A stretch of DNA of 64,000 bases from Maridesulfovibrio sp. (GCF_963676065.1 NZ_OY780933.1:1054001-1118000); one strand, 5' to 3'; positions 26,088 to 33,928 are shown, counted from the first letter of the stretch. Notes: a model not told the origin generated them from the sequence alone. Numbers and translations are program-made.

Positions 26088-26834
26088 ATGAAGTTTATTC
26101 CAAAAATTTCCTTTAAATTCTCCTTCAAAAAAGTTGTGGGGAGTTTTTTCCTTTTTCTGGCCGGACTGATTCTCGGCGCGTTTCTGTTCATGCCTTGGGA
26201 AGTAGCATGGTCACAGGCTTTTAAACTTGCTGATGCCAAGATCTCCAAAGCCACTATCCAGTGGGGAGATTTTGTCGATGCCGGTCCTCTTTCGTTTGAA
26301 GTTACCAACGTTAATGTGACTACAAACAAAGGTCTTACCGTCACCGTGCCGCAACTGGGGGTCTCCCTCGGACTATCCCCGCTTGTTGAAGTTCGGGTTA
26401 AGACCGGGCCTACTCTTACCGCACGACTTTTCAGGACCAAATCCCTGACCCTCGGAGGCGGAGTAGATCTGGCCCATTTGGTTCGTATGGACGGTCTGGG
26501 TGGTAAGGTGCGCATCACCGCCGATGTCGGTTTTCCTGAGTGGGGTGCTCCTCCGCATACGGGAAGTCTTGTCGTCCGTTCTGATGCGGTCGAGATTCCA
26601 GGGGGTATGGTCGCTGAAGATGTAGATGTTAACGCTGTGCTTGCCGGGAAACAGTTTCAGCTGAATTCATTCAGTTGCGGACAGCCTATTCCTGTTACCG
26701 CCAAGGGTAACGCCGTGCTGGACTGGAAGAGATTACCTAATTCTTCCTACACGATCAGCGGAACTACGACTTTCGGCTCGACCGAACGCCAATTTTCCAA
26801 GTCCGGCAAGCTGAGCAAGTATTTAAATTTTTAG
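26088..26834 (+). CDS. gspN: GspN-like type II secretion protein
   Basis: 248 residues. One N-terminal membrane helix (VVGSFFLFLAGLILGAFLFMPWEVAW) is followed by a beta-rich periplasmic part (ISKATIQWGDF, VPQLGVSLGLSPLVEVRVKTGPTLTARLF, GSLVVRSDAVEIPGGMVAEDVDVNAVL), the pattern of GspN and of AsmA-like proteins. GspN is optional in type II systems and its role is not well defined. It is the last gene of the plus operon; the 82 nt after it hold no clear terminator. Confidence 0.75.
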   Translation: MKFIPKISFKFSFKKVVGSFFLFLAGLILGAFLFMPWEVAWSQAFKLADAKISKATIQWGDFVDAGPLSFEVTNVNVTTNKGLTVTVPQLGVSLGLSPLVEVRVKTGPTLTARLFRTKSLTLGGGVDLAHLVRMDGLGGKVRITADVGFPEWGAPPHTGSLVVRSDAVEIPGGMVAEDVDVNAVLAGKQFQLNSFSCGQPIPVTAKGNAVLDWKRLPNSSYTISGTTTFGSTERQFSKSGKLSKYLNF

Positions 26835-26916
26835 TTTTACCGCGTGATTTTAGGGGCATGTTCGGTTACCCTTTACTATGAATAAACCGTAATTTTTCTG
26901 TGCGGGTGAAAAGCTG

Positions 26917-27489
26917 ATGATTTCAAATAATATTCTTTCCTTTGCCAAGTCCGTACTATGTGAACTGCTTGAGCCGGGATGTATAGCAATTGATGCTACA
27001 GTCGGTAACGGTTATGACACTGTTTTTCTTTCTGAGACAGCAGGGGCGGACGGGCATGTCTTCGGATTCGATATTCAGGAAGAAGCGGTTAAGCAGACCG
27101 AGCAGCGCCTTAATGAAGAGTGCCGGCCGCAAAACTGGACTATCTTTCATTCCGGGCATGAAAATATGCTCGAACTCATTCCCGCTGAATTTCACGGACG
27201 GATTGATGTAGTCATGTTTAACCTCGGTTTTCTGCCGGGCAGTGACAAGACGGTCATAACCAAATCCGCGACCACTCTTGTAGCCATTGAGGCTTCCCTT
27301 GGTCTTCTTACCAGAGGTGGGCTGCTTTGCGTTGCTATCTACGCCGGACATCCCGGCGGTGATGAAGAAGATAGGGCGGTGCGGGAATATTGCACCGCGC
27401 TTGATTACCATGCCTACCGGGTAATTCAGAGTGAGATGATCAACAAACCCGGCTATCCCATCAGAATGCTTTTTGTAACAAAGCTCTAA
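26917..27489 (+). CDS. Putative class I SAM-dependent RNA methyltransferase (YtqB/MraW-like)
   Basis: 190 residues. AIDATVGNGYDTVFLSETAGADGHVFGFDIQEEAV is the SAM-binding Rossmann start; VVMFNLGFLPGSDKTVITKSATT is the motif of the small rRNA methylase family (PF06962 type). HPGGDEEDRAVREY and KPGYPIRMLFVTKL close the protein in the usual way. Bacillus YtqB-like homologues methylate tRNA wobble uridine derivatives, so tRNA modification is the best guess. It is a single gene, convergent with the small zinc-ribbon gene. Confidence 0.82.
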   Translation: MISNNILSFAKSVLCELLEPGCIAIDATVGNGYDTVFLSETAGADGHVFGFDIQEEAVKQTEQRLNEECRPQNWTIFHSGHENMLELIPAEFHGRIDVVMFNLGFLPGSDKTVITKSATTLVAIEASLGLLTRGGLLCVAIYAGHPGGDEEDRAVREYCTALDYHAYRVIQSEMINKPGYPIRMLFVTKL

Positions 27490-27504
27490 GGCTTATCAGC
27501 TGGC

Positions 27505-27738
27505 TTACTTATTGATCTTTGTCCCGGAATAGGTGAACGCTTTTTTGTCCATGGTCCAGTATGTTCCACGGTCGATGCCAAAGGATTTACCACAGGGACA
27601 GTAGACTTTGCCGTTGCGTTCTTCGGCATTCCATATTTTTTTGATCCTGTCCTTATGGCAGCGGTGAACTTCACCTTGACCTATCTTGTAATATTTCCAT
27701 AGCTTGCGTCTGCAAGCAGAGCATTTGAGTACGAGCAT
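27505..27738 (-). CDS. Small zinc-ribbon-like protein
   Basis: 77 residues with two cysteine pairs, LKCSACRRKLWKY and VYCPCGKSFG, plus the intermediate VHRCHKD, which together could bind one or two zinc ions. It is rich in lysine and aromatic residues, as expected for a nucleic-acid or ribosome-associated protein, but nothing names its function. A stop 15 nt from the methyltransferase stop shows convergent genes. Similar short proteins are, from memory, conserved in Desulfovibrio. Confidence 0.65.
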   Translation of the reverse strand: MLVLKCSACRRKLWKYYKIGQGEVHRCHKDRIKKIWNAEERNGKVYCPCGKSFGIDRGTYWTMDKKAFTYSGTKINK

Positions 27739-27789
27739 TCTGAAAGCATAACGGATGGAATATTTCCCGTAAACCCATATAAAAGACGG

Positions 27790-27823
27790 AAAAAGCCTGC
27801 AATTGAGCTATTGCAGGCTTTTT
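27790..27823. terminator. Strong bidirectional intrinsic terminator
   Basis: AAAAAGCCTGCAAT and ATTGCAGGCTTTTT form perfect 14-bp arms around a 6-nt loop. It is upstream of the zinc-ribbon gene and next to the insertion sequence. Before that insertion it would have lain about 80 nt after the stop codon of the regulator gene at 29217-30473, so it probably served that gene. Confidence 0.85.
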
Positions 27824-27844
27824 GTATAGATATGTCCCGTCCTG

Positions 27845-27873
27845 AAATAGGTTTACACCCAAAGGACCTATTT
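27845..27873 (+). promoter_or_regulatory. Hairpin over the orfA translation start
   Basis: AAATAGGT (27845-27852) and ACCTATTT (27866-27873) are perfect 8-bp arms ending one base before the orfA ATG; the ribosome site AAAGGA overlaps the right arm. In a transcript entering from outside, it would hide the start. Such protection against read-through is known in other insertion sequences. Confidence 0.5.
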
Positions 27874-27874
27874 T

Positions 27875-28273
27875 ATGAAAAAGGAAGAAAGTCAAAGAGT
27901 AAGGCGAAGTCAGCGCGATTACACAATGGGCTTTAAATTAGCGGTTGTTGCGATGGTAGAAGAAGGCGAAATGACCTACAAGCAAGCCCAAAAGACATAC
28001 GGGATTCAAGGCCGCAGCACTGTTTTAGTCTGGCTGAGAAAGCACGGAACCCTTGACTGGAGCAAACCTATGGTACATCTGAAAAGAATGCCAAAATCTA
28101 AAGAGACTCCAGCACAAAAGATCAAGCGTCTTGAAAAAGAGCTTCAGGAAGAGAAGATCAAAACTATGCTTCTCAACGAAATGATTGATATTTCTGACAG
28201 AGAACTGGGTACTTCCATAAGAAAAAAACTTACCCCCGAGCTGCACGAGGTCTTCAGGAAACAAAGCAAATAA
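27875..28273 (+). CDS. IS3-family transposase OrfA
   Basis: 132 residues. The N-terminal helix-turn-helix (YTMGFKLAVVAMVEEGEMTYKQAQKTYGIQGRSTVLVWLRKHG) recognises the ends of the element. A leucine-zipper-like helix follows (IKRLEKELQEEKIKTMLLNEMIDIS). It forms the DNA-binding part of the OrfAB transposase. Frame 0 contains A-AAA-AAA at 28222-28228, 15 codons before its stop, where a -1 shift would join it to orfB. Confidence 0.93.
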   Translation: MKKEESQRVRRSQRDYTMGFKLAVVAMVEEGEMTYKQAQKTYGIQGRSTVLVWLRKHGTLDWSKPMVHLKRMPKSKETPAQKIKRLEKELQEEKIKTMLLNEMIDISDRELGTSIRKKLTPELHEVFRKQSK

Positions 28274-28303
28274 GTTTATCTGCTTGCTGTAGACAGCTCG
28301 GGG
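28222..28303 (+). promoter_or_regulatory. Programmed -1 frameshift signal between orfA and orfB
   Basis: The heptamer A-AAA-AAA (28222-28228) is in the orfA frame. Five nucleotides later CCCCGAGCTG (28234-28243) pairs perfectly with CAGCTCGGGG (28294-28303), a 10-bp stem that could pause the ribosome. After a -1 shift the reading frame is open through to orfB. Confidence 0.7.
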
Positions 28304-29109
28304 TGAGTCGGCAATCGATATATCAGGCTGAAAAACGCCATAAGGTACGGGAAAAACAGTTCCAAGAAGTAAAGAAACTTGTTTTGAGTCTGCGGGCCAG
28401 AATGCCTCGGCTGGGAACGCGTAAGCTTTATTTTTTATTGCGTGAGAAATTTGTAGCTCGTGGAATCAAGCTTGGACGGGATGCCTTTTTCGCATTATTG
28501 CGCAGAGAGCATTTACTGATAAAAACAAGAAAAAATTACACAAAAACTACAAATTCAAAGCATTGGCTCAAAAAACATCCTAATTTATTGAAGGAGTTTA
28601 AGCCTCAGTATTCAGAAGAAGTCTTTGTTAGTGATATAACTTACGTAAAAACGTTAAATAAAACATACTATCTATCACTAATTACAGACTCTTTTAGCAG
28701 AAAAATTGTAGGTCACAATTTGAGTTCTGATCTTAGTGCCGAAGGGACCGCTAAAGCTTTAGATATGGCTATCAAAAACCGAAAAACGCGAAACAAAACA
28801 ATCCACCATTCAGATCGTGGATTGCAGTACGCATCGTCCATTTATCAAAACAAGCTCAAGAAAGCCGAAATGGTCCCATCTATGACAGATGGGTATGATT
28901 GTTACCAAAATGCGTTAGCTGAACGTATAAATGGAATTTTAAAACAAGAATTTTTGGTGTTTAAATGCACTAGTTTTGATGAGTTAAATTCACTCGTAAA
29001 AGAGTCTATTGAAATATATAATTCTGAACGTCCTCATCTTAGTTTGAAAATGAAAACACCGAACCAAATACATAAACAGGGCTGTGGGGGTACCCCCACA
29101 GCCCTGTAG
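28303..29109 (+). CDS. IS3-family transposase OrfB (DDE integrase domain)
   Basis: 268 residues from a GTG that lacks a ribosome site, so it is probably made mainly as an OrfAB fusion. A helix-turn-helix-like HTH_21 region (KLVLSLRARMPRLGTRKLYFLL) precedes the rve domain. The DDE triad is visible: D in VSDITYVKT, D in HHSDRGLQYAS, and E in NALAERINGILKQEF. It cuts and joins the DNA ends of the element. The last ten codons lie inside a 32-bp palindrome. Confidence 0.93.
   Translation: MSRQSIYQAEKRHKVREKQFQEVKKLVLSLRARMPRLGTRKLYFLLREKFVARGIKLGRDAFFALLRREHLLIKTRKNYTKTTNSKHWLKKHPNLLKEFKPQYSEEVFVSDITYVKTLNKTYYLSLITDSFSRKIVGHNLSSDLSAEGTAKALDMAIKNRKTRNKTIHHSDRGLQYASSIYQNKLKKAEMVPSMTDGYDCYQNALAERINGILKQEFLVFKCTSFDELNSLVKESIEIYNSERPHLSLKMKTPNQIHKQGCGGTPTAL
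29076..29107. terminator. 32-bp perfect palindrome at the 3' end of the insertion sequence
   Basis: Two 16-bp arms centred between 29091 and 29092 (GGGCTGTGGGGGT mirrored by ACCCCCACAGCCC) with no mismatches. It covers the end of orfB and its stop. In RNA it would form a very stable hairpin, though no T-run follows, so it may act as a processing or transcription block. Confidence 0.6.
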
Positions 29110-29216
29110 TAAACCAATTAACCGTCAATCTATTTTAGGACGGCTCAATACAGCAATGCGTTAGGGCGAAGTCTTGAAGAAAATCACCGGACTCATGGAG
29201 ATACTGCCGGTATGAA

Positions 29217-30473
29217 TTAAATAAAACTGAAGCCGTTAACCCCCTTGGCTTGAAGTCCTTTTAAACCCATTGCCGCTCTGGAGAGTAAGGTGTCAATGTC
29301 GGTTCCTTCCCCTTTGCTGAGAGTAAAAGAGGCGCTGACCATAAATCTGTCCGGTCCGGAAATAATTTCTGTGCTCGCAAGGGCGGCTTTGACTGAACTG
29401 AGATCGCGTTTAAGAGCTTCGAGGTCATCAGCTAGAATAAAAAAACCGTAATCACTACGCGCGATTATCTCCCAGCCAAATGAGTGCTGATCCAGCAACG
29501 AGGATGCTTTTTTTAAGGCCGCGAATCCTCCGGCCCAGCCGAATTTTGAATTTATCTCCAGTATATTATCAACATTGAATGCTGCAAGAACCGGTTCATT
29601 GCCCGTCTTCATGCCTTCTTTAAGTAGAAGTTGTCCTTTCTCGATAAAAACACCGAGATTATAAAAGCCGGTAAGGGGGTCCCTGCTGTAAGCATCCTTG
29701 ATGGAGCGAACCCGCTCAAGTTCGTTCAGATTATTGGTCACCCTCCAGGAAAATTCCTCCACCTCAAAGGGCTTCTTGAGAAAATCATTCGCTCCACGTT
29801 TGAGGAATTTCGCGGTGATAGCTCCGGAATCATGAGCGGATACTCCGAGAATGGCAAGCTGGTCTCTACTATGGGTTTTGCGTATTTCGCTGACCAATTC
29901 AAAACCGTCCAGATTCGGCATTTCGTAATCTGTGAGCAGCAGCTTCACATCCGGGTTGGCTTTGATCAATTCAAGGGCTTCGGCTCCGTCTTTTCCGGGA
30001 AGAACAGTAAAATTGAGGCGTTCAAGGAGATTCTGCATGATCTTGCGGGCTGTGGAGTTATCTTCGGCAATGACAACCTTGATTTCATGGTTGGAGTAGA
30101 TGCGGCGGATCAGATCCACCATTTCCTCAAGATCCTGCCTGCTGGATTTATTGAAATAGTCCAGCACATTTTTTTCTATAAAGCGATTACGTATTTCTTC
30201 ATCGAAAGTGGAGGTCAGAATTATACAGGGAACTTTGCGGGCAAGGACATAATCTACAGCCTCGCCGTCCGGAGCCCCTTTGATGTTAAGGTTCATGACC
30301 GCTATAAAAACATCATTGCCGGCGTCTTCAAGCCTGCTCTCAAGGGCATCCATGGAATTAACGACGATGGTATCAAATGGAGTGATGGATTCAATGTGTT
30401 CTGTAATAATTCTTGCTTGAGTGTTGCTGTTTTCCACTACAAGCACTGTATTTTTATTTGTCTGACCGGACAT
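29217..30473 (-). CDS. REC-REC-GGDEF-like regulator, degenerate first REC and GGDEF
   Basis: 418 residues, no membrane segment. The first receiver domain (about 8-125) has E-N where the acidic pair should be and N at the phosphoacceptor position (FIAVMNLNIKG), so it is probably not phosphorylated. The second (about 133-250) is complete: EDNSTARK, D in LLLTDYEMPNLDG, K in FLKKPF. The C-terminal part (about 263-418) follows the GGDEF fold (SRDPLTGFYNLGVFIEKG, AAFNVDNILEINSKFGW), but the active-site loop reads ARSDYGFF instead of GGDEF, so diguanylate cyclase activity is unlikely. An insertion sequence now lies between its 3' end and its probable terminator. Confidence 0.85.
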   Translation of the reverse strand: MSGQTNKNTVLVVENSNTQARIITEHIESITPFDTIVVNSMDALESRLEDAGNDVFIAVMNLNIKGAPDGEAVDYVLARKVPCIILTSTFDEEIRNRFIEKNVLDYFNKSSRQDLEEMVDLIRRIYSNHEIKVVIAEDNSTARKIMQNLLERLNFTVLPGKDGAEALELIKANPDVKLLLTDYEMPNLDGFELVSEIRKTHSRDQLAILGVSAHDSGAITAKFLKRGANDFLKKPFEVEEFSWRVTNNLNELERVRSIKDAYSRDPLTGFYNLGVFIEKGQLLLKEGMKTGNEPVLAAFNVDNILEINSKFGWAGGFAALKKASSLLDQHSFGWEIIARSDYGFFILADDLEALKRDLSSVKAALASTEIISGPDRFMVSASFTLSKGEGTDIDTLLSRAAMGLKGLQAKGVNGFSFI

Positions 30474-30594
30474 GCCGCCTCCTTTTAATTTTGACTAAGC
30501 TTACCAAGTATTGGCAAGATACACTTTGGGAAAAGATTAAGGCAAGCCAAATGATTGCGAGTACGTTATAATCTCTGAAAATAACGTGACATGA

Positions 30595-30924
30595 TCAGTT
30601 CTCGATGAGGGGAGAGGAATAAGTCTCTATGATTTCCTCAGTATCAATACGCTCGGCGGGCGTTTCGCTGCTGCGGGAAACAGCCTCATCTTCTTTACGC
30701 TTCTGTGCCAGATGCTCATCCAGAGCCTGTGTGGCGTTTCGCGGTTTCTGAGATTCCTGATATTCATTCACATTGGCTCCCACCACCGCAACTCCAAGTA
30801 TAGTAGCTGCACCCCAGATACATCCGGTACAGGGCAGGGAAAAAATAAGAATGCATAGGGCTAAAGTCCGTATTCTCAGCAAAATAAACCTTAACTTCCA
30901 TCGGCGGACGGGCCGCCGGGCCAA
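30595..30924 (-). CDS. Small probable lipoprotein or membrane-anchored protein
   Basis: 109 residues. A basic start (MARRPVRRWKLRF) is followed by a hydrophobic stretch ending in LPCTGC, a passable but not ideal lipobox. A glycine-rich segment (WGAATILGVAVVGANV) and a charged tail follow. No family is recognised. A single gene with AT-rich DNA on both sides; its start has no strong ribosome site. Confidence 0.5.
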   Translation of the reverse strand: MARRPVRRWKLRFILLRIRTLALCILIFSLPCTGCIWGAATILGVAVVGANVNEYQESQKPRNATQALDEHLAQKRKEDEAVSRSSETPAERIDTEEIIETYSSPLIEN

Positions 30925-31317
30925 TGTTTCAGCTACTACAGCTGTATAATTTTTGTAAGCTGGTACATGAAGTACACCTCAAACACTGATACCGCAAATT
31001 CTCAGAAACCACGGACGCAGAACCTTATATTATAATTATACGTTATTCTGTGGCAGAGTGAATTATAAGTGTGCATTTAGAAATAATAATCAGTGTTTAT
31101 TTCGTTTTTCGAAATTTAAATGTTTTAAATATACTTTCACACTGTAAAATTGGAATATAGACATAAAAAAAGAACTGACATTTATGCATAATTCACTATT
31201 TGGCAAAAATATCTGTAAAATTATGTTTAATGTATTTGACAGTTACTACAATCTACTTTATCCATAATTCTTCCAACTACAAGTTAGTGAAAAAATAATC
31301 CTGAAAGGAGATTCCAA
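30925..31317. promoter_or_regulatory. AT-rich control region upstream of the MucR-type gene
   Basis: 393 nt without a gene. TTGACA (31236-31241), a 17-nt spacer and TATCCA (31259-31264) make a reasonable promoter for the MucR-type gene. A small inverted repeat, ATTTCG (31099-31104) with CGAAAT (31110-31115), lies further up. MucR proteins favour AT-rich DNA, so self-control is plausible but unproven. Confidence 0.4.
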
Positions 31318-31704
31318 GTGGAAGATTATTTAAAAGAGGCTTTGGAAATAGTCAAAGCACAGGCAAGCGTAAGAACCATGAGTGAAGAGGAAATGACTTC
31401 CATGGTGCGCAAATTGTCTGCCGGCATTCAGGCCATTGCTGAAAATGCCCTCCCTGCACAGGAAGAAGCTCCTGCATGTGAGCCTAAAAAATCCATCAAG
31501 GAAAAATCCATTGTCTGCTGTGAATGTGGTAAATCATTTAAGATCATCACCAAGAAGCATCTGGCTTCCCACGGGCTGACTCCTGATGAATACCGTGAAA
31601 AATACGGCCTCAAGAAGAAAACTCCTCTGGTCTGCAAATCCCTGCAGCGTGAGCGTCGTAAAAAAATGAAGGAAATGAAACTCTGGACTAAACGCGGTAA
31701 ATAG
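31318..31704 (+). CDS. Ros/MucR family zinc-finger transcription regulator
   Basis: 128 residues from a GTG with AAGGAG at 8 nt. The N-terminal half is acidic and may mediate oligomers. The C-terminal half has the Ros-type finger: CCECGKSFKIITKKHLASHG followed by LTPDEYREKYGLKK, which matches the conserved TPEEYRxKWGL. These proteins act as nucleoid-like repressors of surface polysaccharide, motility and virulence genes in alphaproteobacteria and also occur in Desulfovibrio. With polysaccharide and flagellar genes near, a similar role is likely here. Confidence 0.92.
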   Translation: MEDYLKEALEIVKAQASVRTMSEEEMTSMVRKLSAGIQAIAENALPAQEEAPACEPKKSIKEKSIVCCECGKSFKIITKKHLASHGLTPDEYREKYGLKKKTPLVCKSLQRERRKKMKEMKLWTKRGK

Positions 31705-31730
31705 AGTTTTTCCAATACATTTTCGTCGGT

Positions 31731-31762
31731 AAGCGCGGCAAGCCTTTAGGCTTGTCGCGCTT
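31731..31762 (+). terminator. Intrinsic terminator-like hairpin after the MucR-type gene
   Basis: AAGCGCGGCAAGCC (31731-31744), a TTTA loop and GGCTTGTCGCGCTT (31749-31762) form a 14-bp stem with one G-T pair. The T-run after it is short. Confidence 0.65.
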
Positions 31763-31875
31763 TGCCATATTTAATCCGCTGCAACATCGCCCCAGTCCCT
31801 TTCCACCGCTTGGAATCTGTTTTATAGAAAGAAAAAAACCGATGTATTAAACTTGATCCTGACCGGTATGTTCCC

Positions 31876-32706
31876 ATGAATAGAAGAATATTCCTGAAAT
31901 CTATTTTCCAAATTTCCGCAACCGCATGGCTTTGCGGGGTATCGGATTTTGCCGGGGCACAGGAAGCGGCCCGCAGGGTGGAAGAAAAAGATCTCAAGGA
32001 TTATCTGCACCGGATGGAAAATTTCGACATCCCCCAGCCCGGTGATATAGTGCTCGATAAAAAAGAACTAGCGCTGCTCGGATCTTCTCTGAGCAGGTTG
32101 CGCCGGGTGCAGCGGACAGTCGGGTTCGGCAACTTTTGTGTTCTCGGTTTTGACGATATGCTGAAGTTGGCGCGCAATTATTCAACCATCGGCAGATTTA
32201 CAAAACAAGAGCTCGATTTTCTGGACCGTACATTTCACTTTGATGCCCATGACTATGGTTTTTTGGGTGAGAAGCCTGTTGGAAAGATGACCGCATCCAT
32301 CCCCCGCAAAGAATTGATAAAGGTTCCGGGTACCGGAAATTTTCTCTACCGGGGCGAACCGTATAAAAAATATTTTGAAATACGCAAGGTTCTCGGTCGA
32401 AAGGTTTATCTCACTTCCGGGGTGCGTTCAGTGGTCAAACAGTTTATACTTTTCCTTGCCAAAGCCGCTTCAAACGGCGGAAATCTTTCGCTGGCTTCGC
32501 GATCTCTGGCCCCTCCCGGATATTCATATCATGGCGTCGGGGATTTTGATGTGGGTGAGAAGGGTCTGGGAGCAGCAAATTTCAGTGCTCTGTTCGCCAA
32601 AACCTGCACCTGCTCCAAGTTGCGTGAGCACGGCTACCTGCAATTGCGCTACCCTGAGAATAATCTGCTTGGTGTGCGTTTTGAACCTTGGCATATAAAG
32701 GTATAG
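31876..32706 (+). CDS. Tat-exported M15-type D,D-carboxypeptidase-like protein
   Basis: 276 residues. NRRIFLKSIF is a twin-arginine (Tat) signal and is followed by a hydrophobic stretch ending near AGAQ. The C-terminal half has the M15 zinc site: H in YSYHGVGDFDVG (SxHxxGxAxD pattern) and EPWHIKV, which gives the catalytic E and second H ligand. Such enzymes trim D-Ala from peptidoglycan stems in the periplasm. Residues 60-170 form an added N-terminal region with no match I can name. It stands alone, 172 nt after the MucR-type gene. Confidence 0.82.
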   Translation: MNRRIFLKSIFQISATAWLCGVSDFAGAQEAARRVEEKDLKDYLHRMENFDIPQPGDIVLDKKELALLGSSLSRLRRVQRTVGFGNFCVLGFDDMLKLARNYSTIGRFTKQELDFLDRTFHFDAHDYGFLGEKPVGKMTASIPRKELIKVPGTGNFLYRGEPYKKYFEIRKVLGRKVYLTSGVRSVVKQFILFLAKAASNGGNLSLASRSLAPPGYSYHGVGDFDVGEKGLGAANFSALFAKTCTCSKLREHGYLQLRYPENNLLGVRFEPWHIKV

Positions 32707-32860
32707 CTGTGGCGTGACTGCCGTGCAGCTAAAGTTTTTTAATTTTTAAGACGATACAGCGGACACATACCGGCTTATTCGTTTACTTTGCGCTTAAAAA
32801 TGGATAATTGTGGTATATTAATGGGTCACATGAACGATAAATGAGACGGGTTTAATCAGC

Positions 32861-33841
32861 ATGAGTAAAATTCTGCAGCAGGATGAGGTCGACGCTCTAT
32901 TAAGGGGCCTTTCCGGTGGAGAGGTTGAAGCGGAGCAGGACATACCGGACGATGATTCCGGTGTTGTCTCTTTTGACCTTGCCAATCAGGACCGTATTAT
33001 CCGCGGTCGTATGCCCGTACTCGAAATCGTCAATGACCGTTTCGCGCGTCTGGCCACAAACAACCTTGCCAATACCATGCGCAAAAGGGTGGACATAAAT
33101 CCTATTTCCATCGATATGTCCAAATTTGGGGACTTTATGCGTTCCCTGCCTGTGCCGACCTCGCTTTCAATTTTCAAGATGGACCCTCTGCGCGGCAACG
33201 CCATCCTTGTTGTCGACTCCCGTCTCGTTTTCGCACTGGTGGAAAGTTTTTTCGGTGGTTCCGGTTCGCAGCCAAAGGTTGAGGGTCGTGACTTCACTCC
33301 CATCGAGCAGGCCATAGTTGACCGAGTGGTCAAGATCGCCCTGTCCAACCTTGAGGATTCATGGCGTCCGGTACACGAGGTCCATCTCGAATTGGTCCGG
33401 TCTGAGGTCAACCCGCAGTTTGCGGCTATTGTTCCGCCCTCGGATGTTGTCGTGGTGATTACCTTTGAGGTTGAACTGGAAAACGCTATCGGTTCGCTCA
33501 TCGTGTGTCTGCCGTACTCCACTCTTGAGCCTATCCGTTCTAAACTGCATGCATCATTCCAGTCCGAGCGCCTGGAAATCGACCACGTATGGGTTAGCCG
33601 TTTTAAGGAAAGACTGATGGAAACACCGGTGGAACTGCTGGTCCGCCTCGGGCAGACCAAGATTTCCGGTCGTCAGCTTCTTAATCTTGAAGAGGGCGAT
33701 CTCCTGCTGCTCGATACGGACGAAGAAGACCTGCTTGAATGTGAAGTGGGCGGAGTTCTGAAGTACCTCGGATCACCCGGACGGGTTAAGGCCAACCGCG
33801 CCTTCCAGATCTCTCAGGCCATTGAGCCTAAAATGACTTAG
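32861..33841 (+). CDS. fliM: Flagellar motor switch protein FliM
   Basis: 326 residues, the usual length. MSKILQQDEVDALLRGL is the CheY-P binding peptide. The middle CheC-like domain has SLSIFKMDPLRGNAILVVDSRLVFALVESFFGGSG; the C-terminal SpoA domain has PVELLVRLGQTKISGRQLLNLEEGDLLLLD. It forms the switch complex at the base of the flagellar motor and controls rotation sense. It is alone, without other flagellar genes; the 154 nt upstream must contain its promoter. Confidence 0.97.
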   Translation: MSKILQQDEVDALLRGLSGGEVEAEQDIPDDDSGVVSFDLANQDRIIRGRMPVLEIVNDRFARLATNNLANTMRKRVDINPISIDMSKFGDFMRSLPVPTSLSIFKMDPLRGNAILVVDSRLVFALVESFFGGSGSQPKVEGRDFTPIEQAIVDRVVKIALSNLEDSWRPVHEVHLELVRSEVNPQFAAIVPPSDVVVVITFEVELENAIGSLIVCLPYSTLEPIRSKLHASFQSERLEIDHVWVSRFKERLMETPVELLVRLGQTKISGRQLLNLEEGDLLLLDTDEEDLLECEVGGVLKYLGSPGRVKANRAFQISQAIEPKMT

Positions 33842-33928
33842 TGGACATCTCAAAAAGATTTTTCTTCCCTGCTTTAACCTGATTATACCTTAAATTCTTA
33901 ATTTAAGATTGCGTAACCCCGAACTTTC

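Larger units (their letters stand above)
27833..29147 (+). mobile_element. Complete IS3-family insertion sequence
   Basis: 1315 bp. The left end TGTCCCGTCCTGAAATAG (27833 on) matches the right end read inwards from 29147 (TGAGCCGTCCTAAAATAG), imperfect terminal inverted repeats of about 25 bp that begin with TG. A 3-bp direct repeat ATA (27830-27832 and 29148-29150) flanks it, which is the target duplication normal for IS3. It contains orfA and orfB in the -1 frame relation, a slippery A7 run, a stem after it and a 32-bp palindrome at its 3' end. Its body is more AT-rich than the host genes. Both reading frames are intact, so it may be active. Confidence 0.93.

Noticed and set aside
25838..26518. 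226-codon open frame antisense to gspM/gspN
   Set aside because: Arg/Ser/Thr-rich product typical of antisense shadow; the gsp genes are supported by order and topology.
29148..29216. Possible remnant of a plus-strand gene after the insertion sequence
   Set aside because: An open stretch ending in TAA exists but has no homology I can see, and a terminator stood directly before it before insertion; it is better read as 3' untranslated DNA of the minus gene.
29631..30488. 285-codon open frame antisense to the REC-REC-GGDEF gene
   Set aside because: The minus-strand product has clear domains; the plus frame has none.
32986..33660. 224-codon open frame antisense to fliM
   Set aside because: fliM is certain and the product has no motif.
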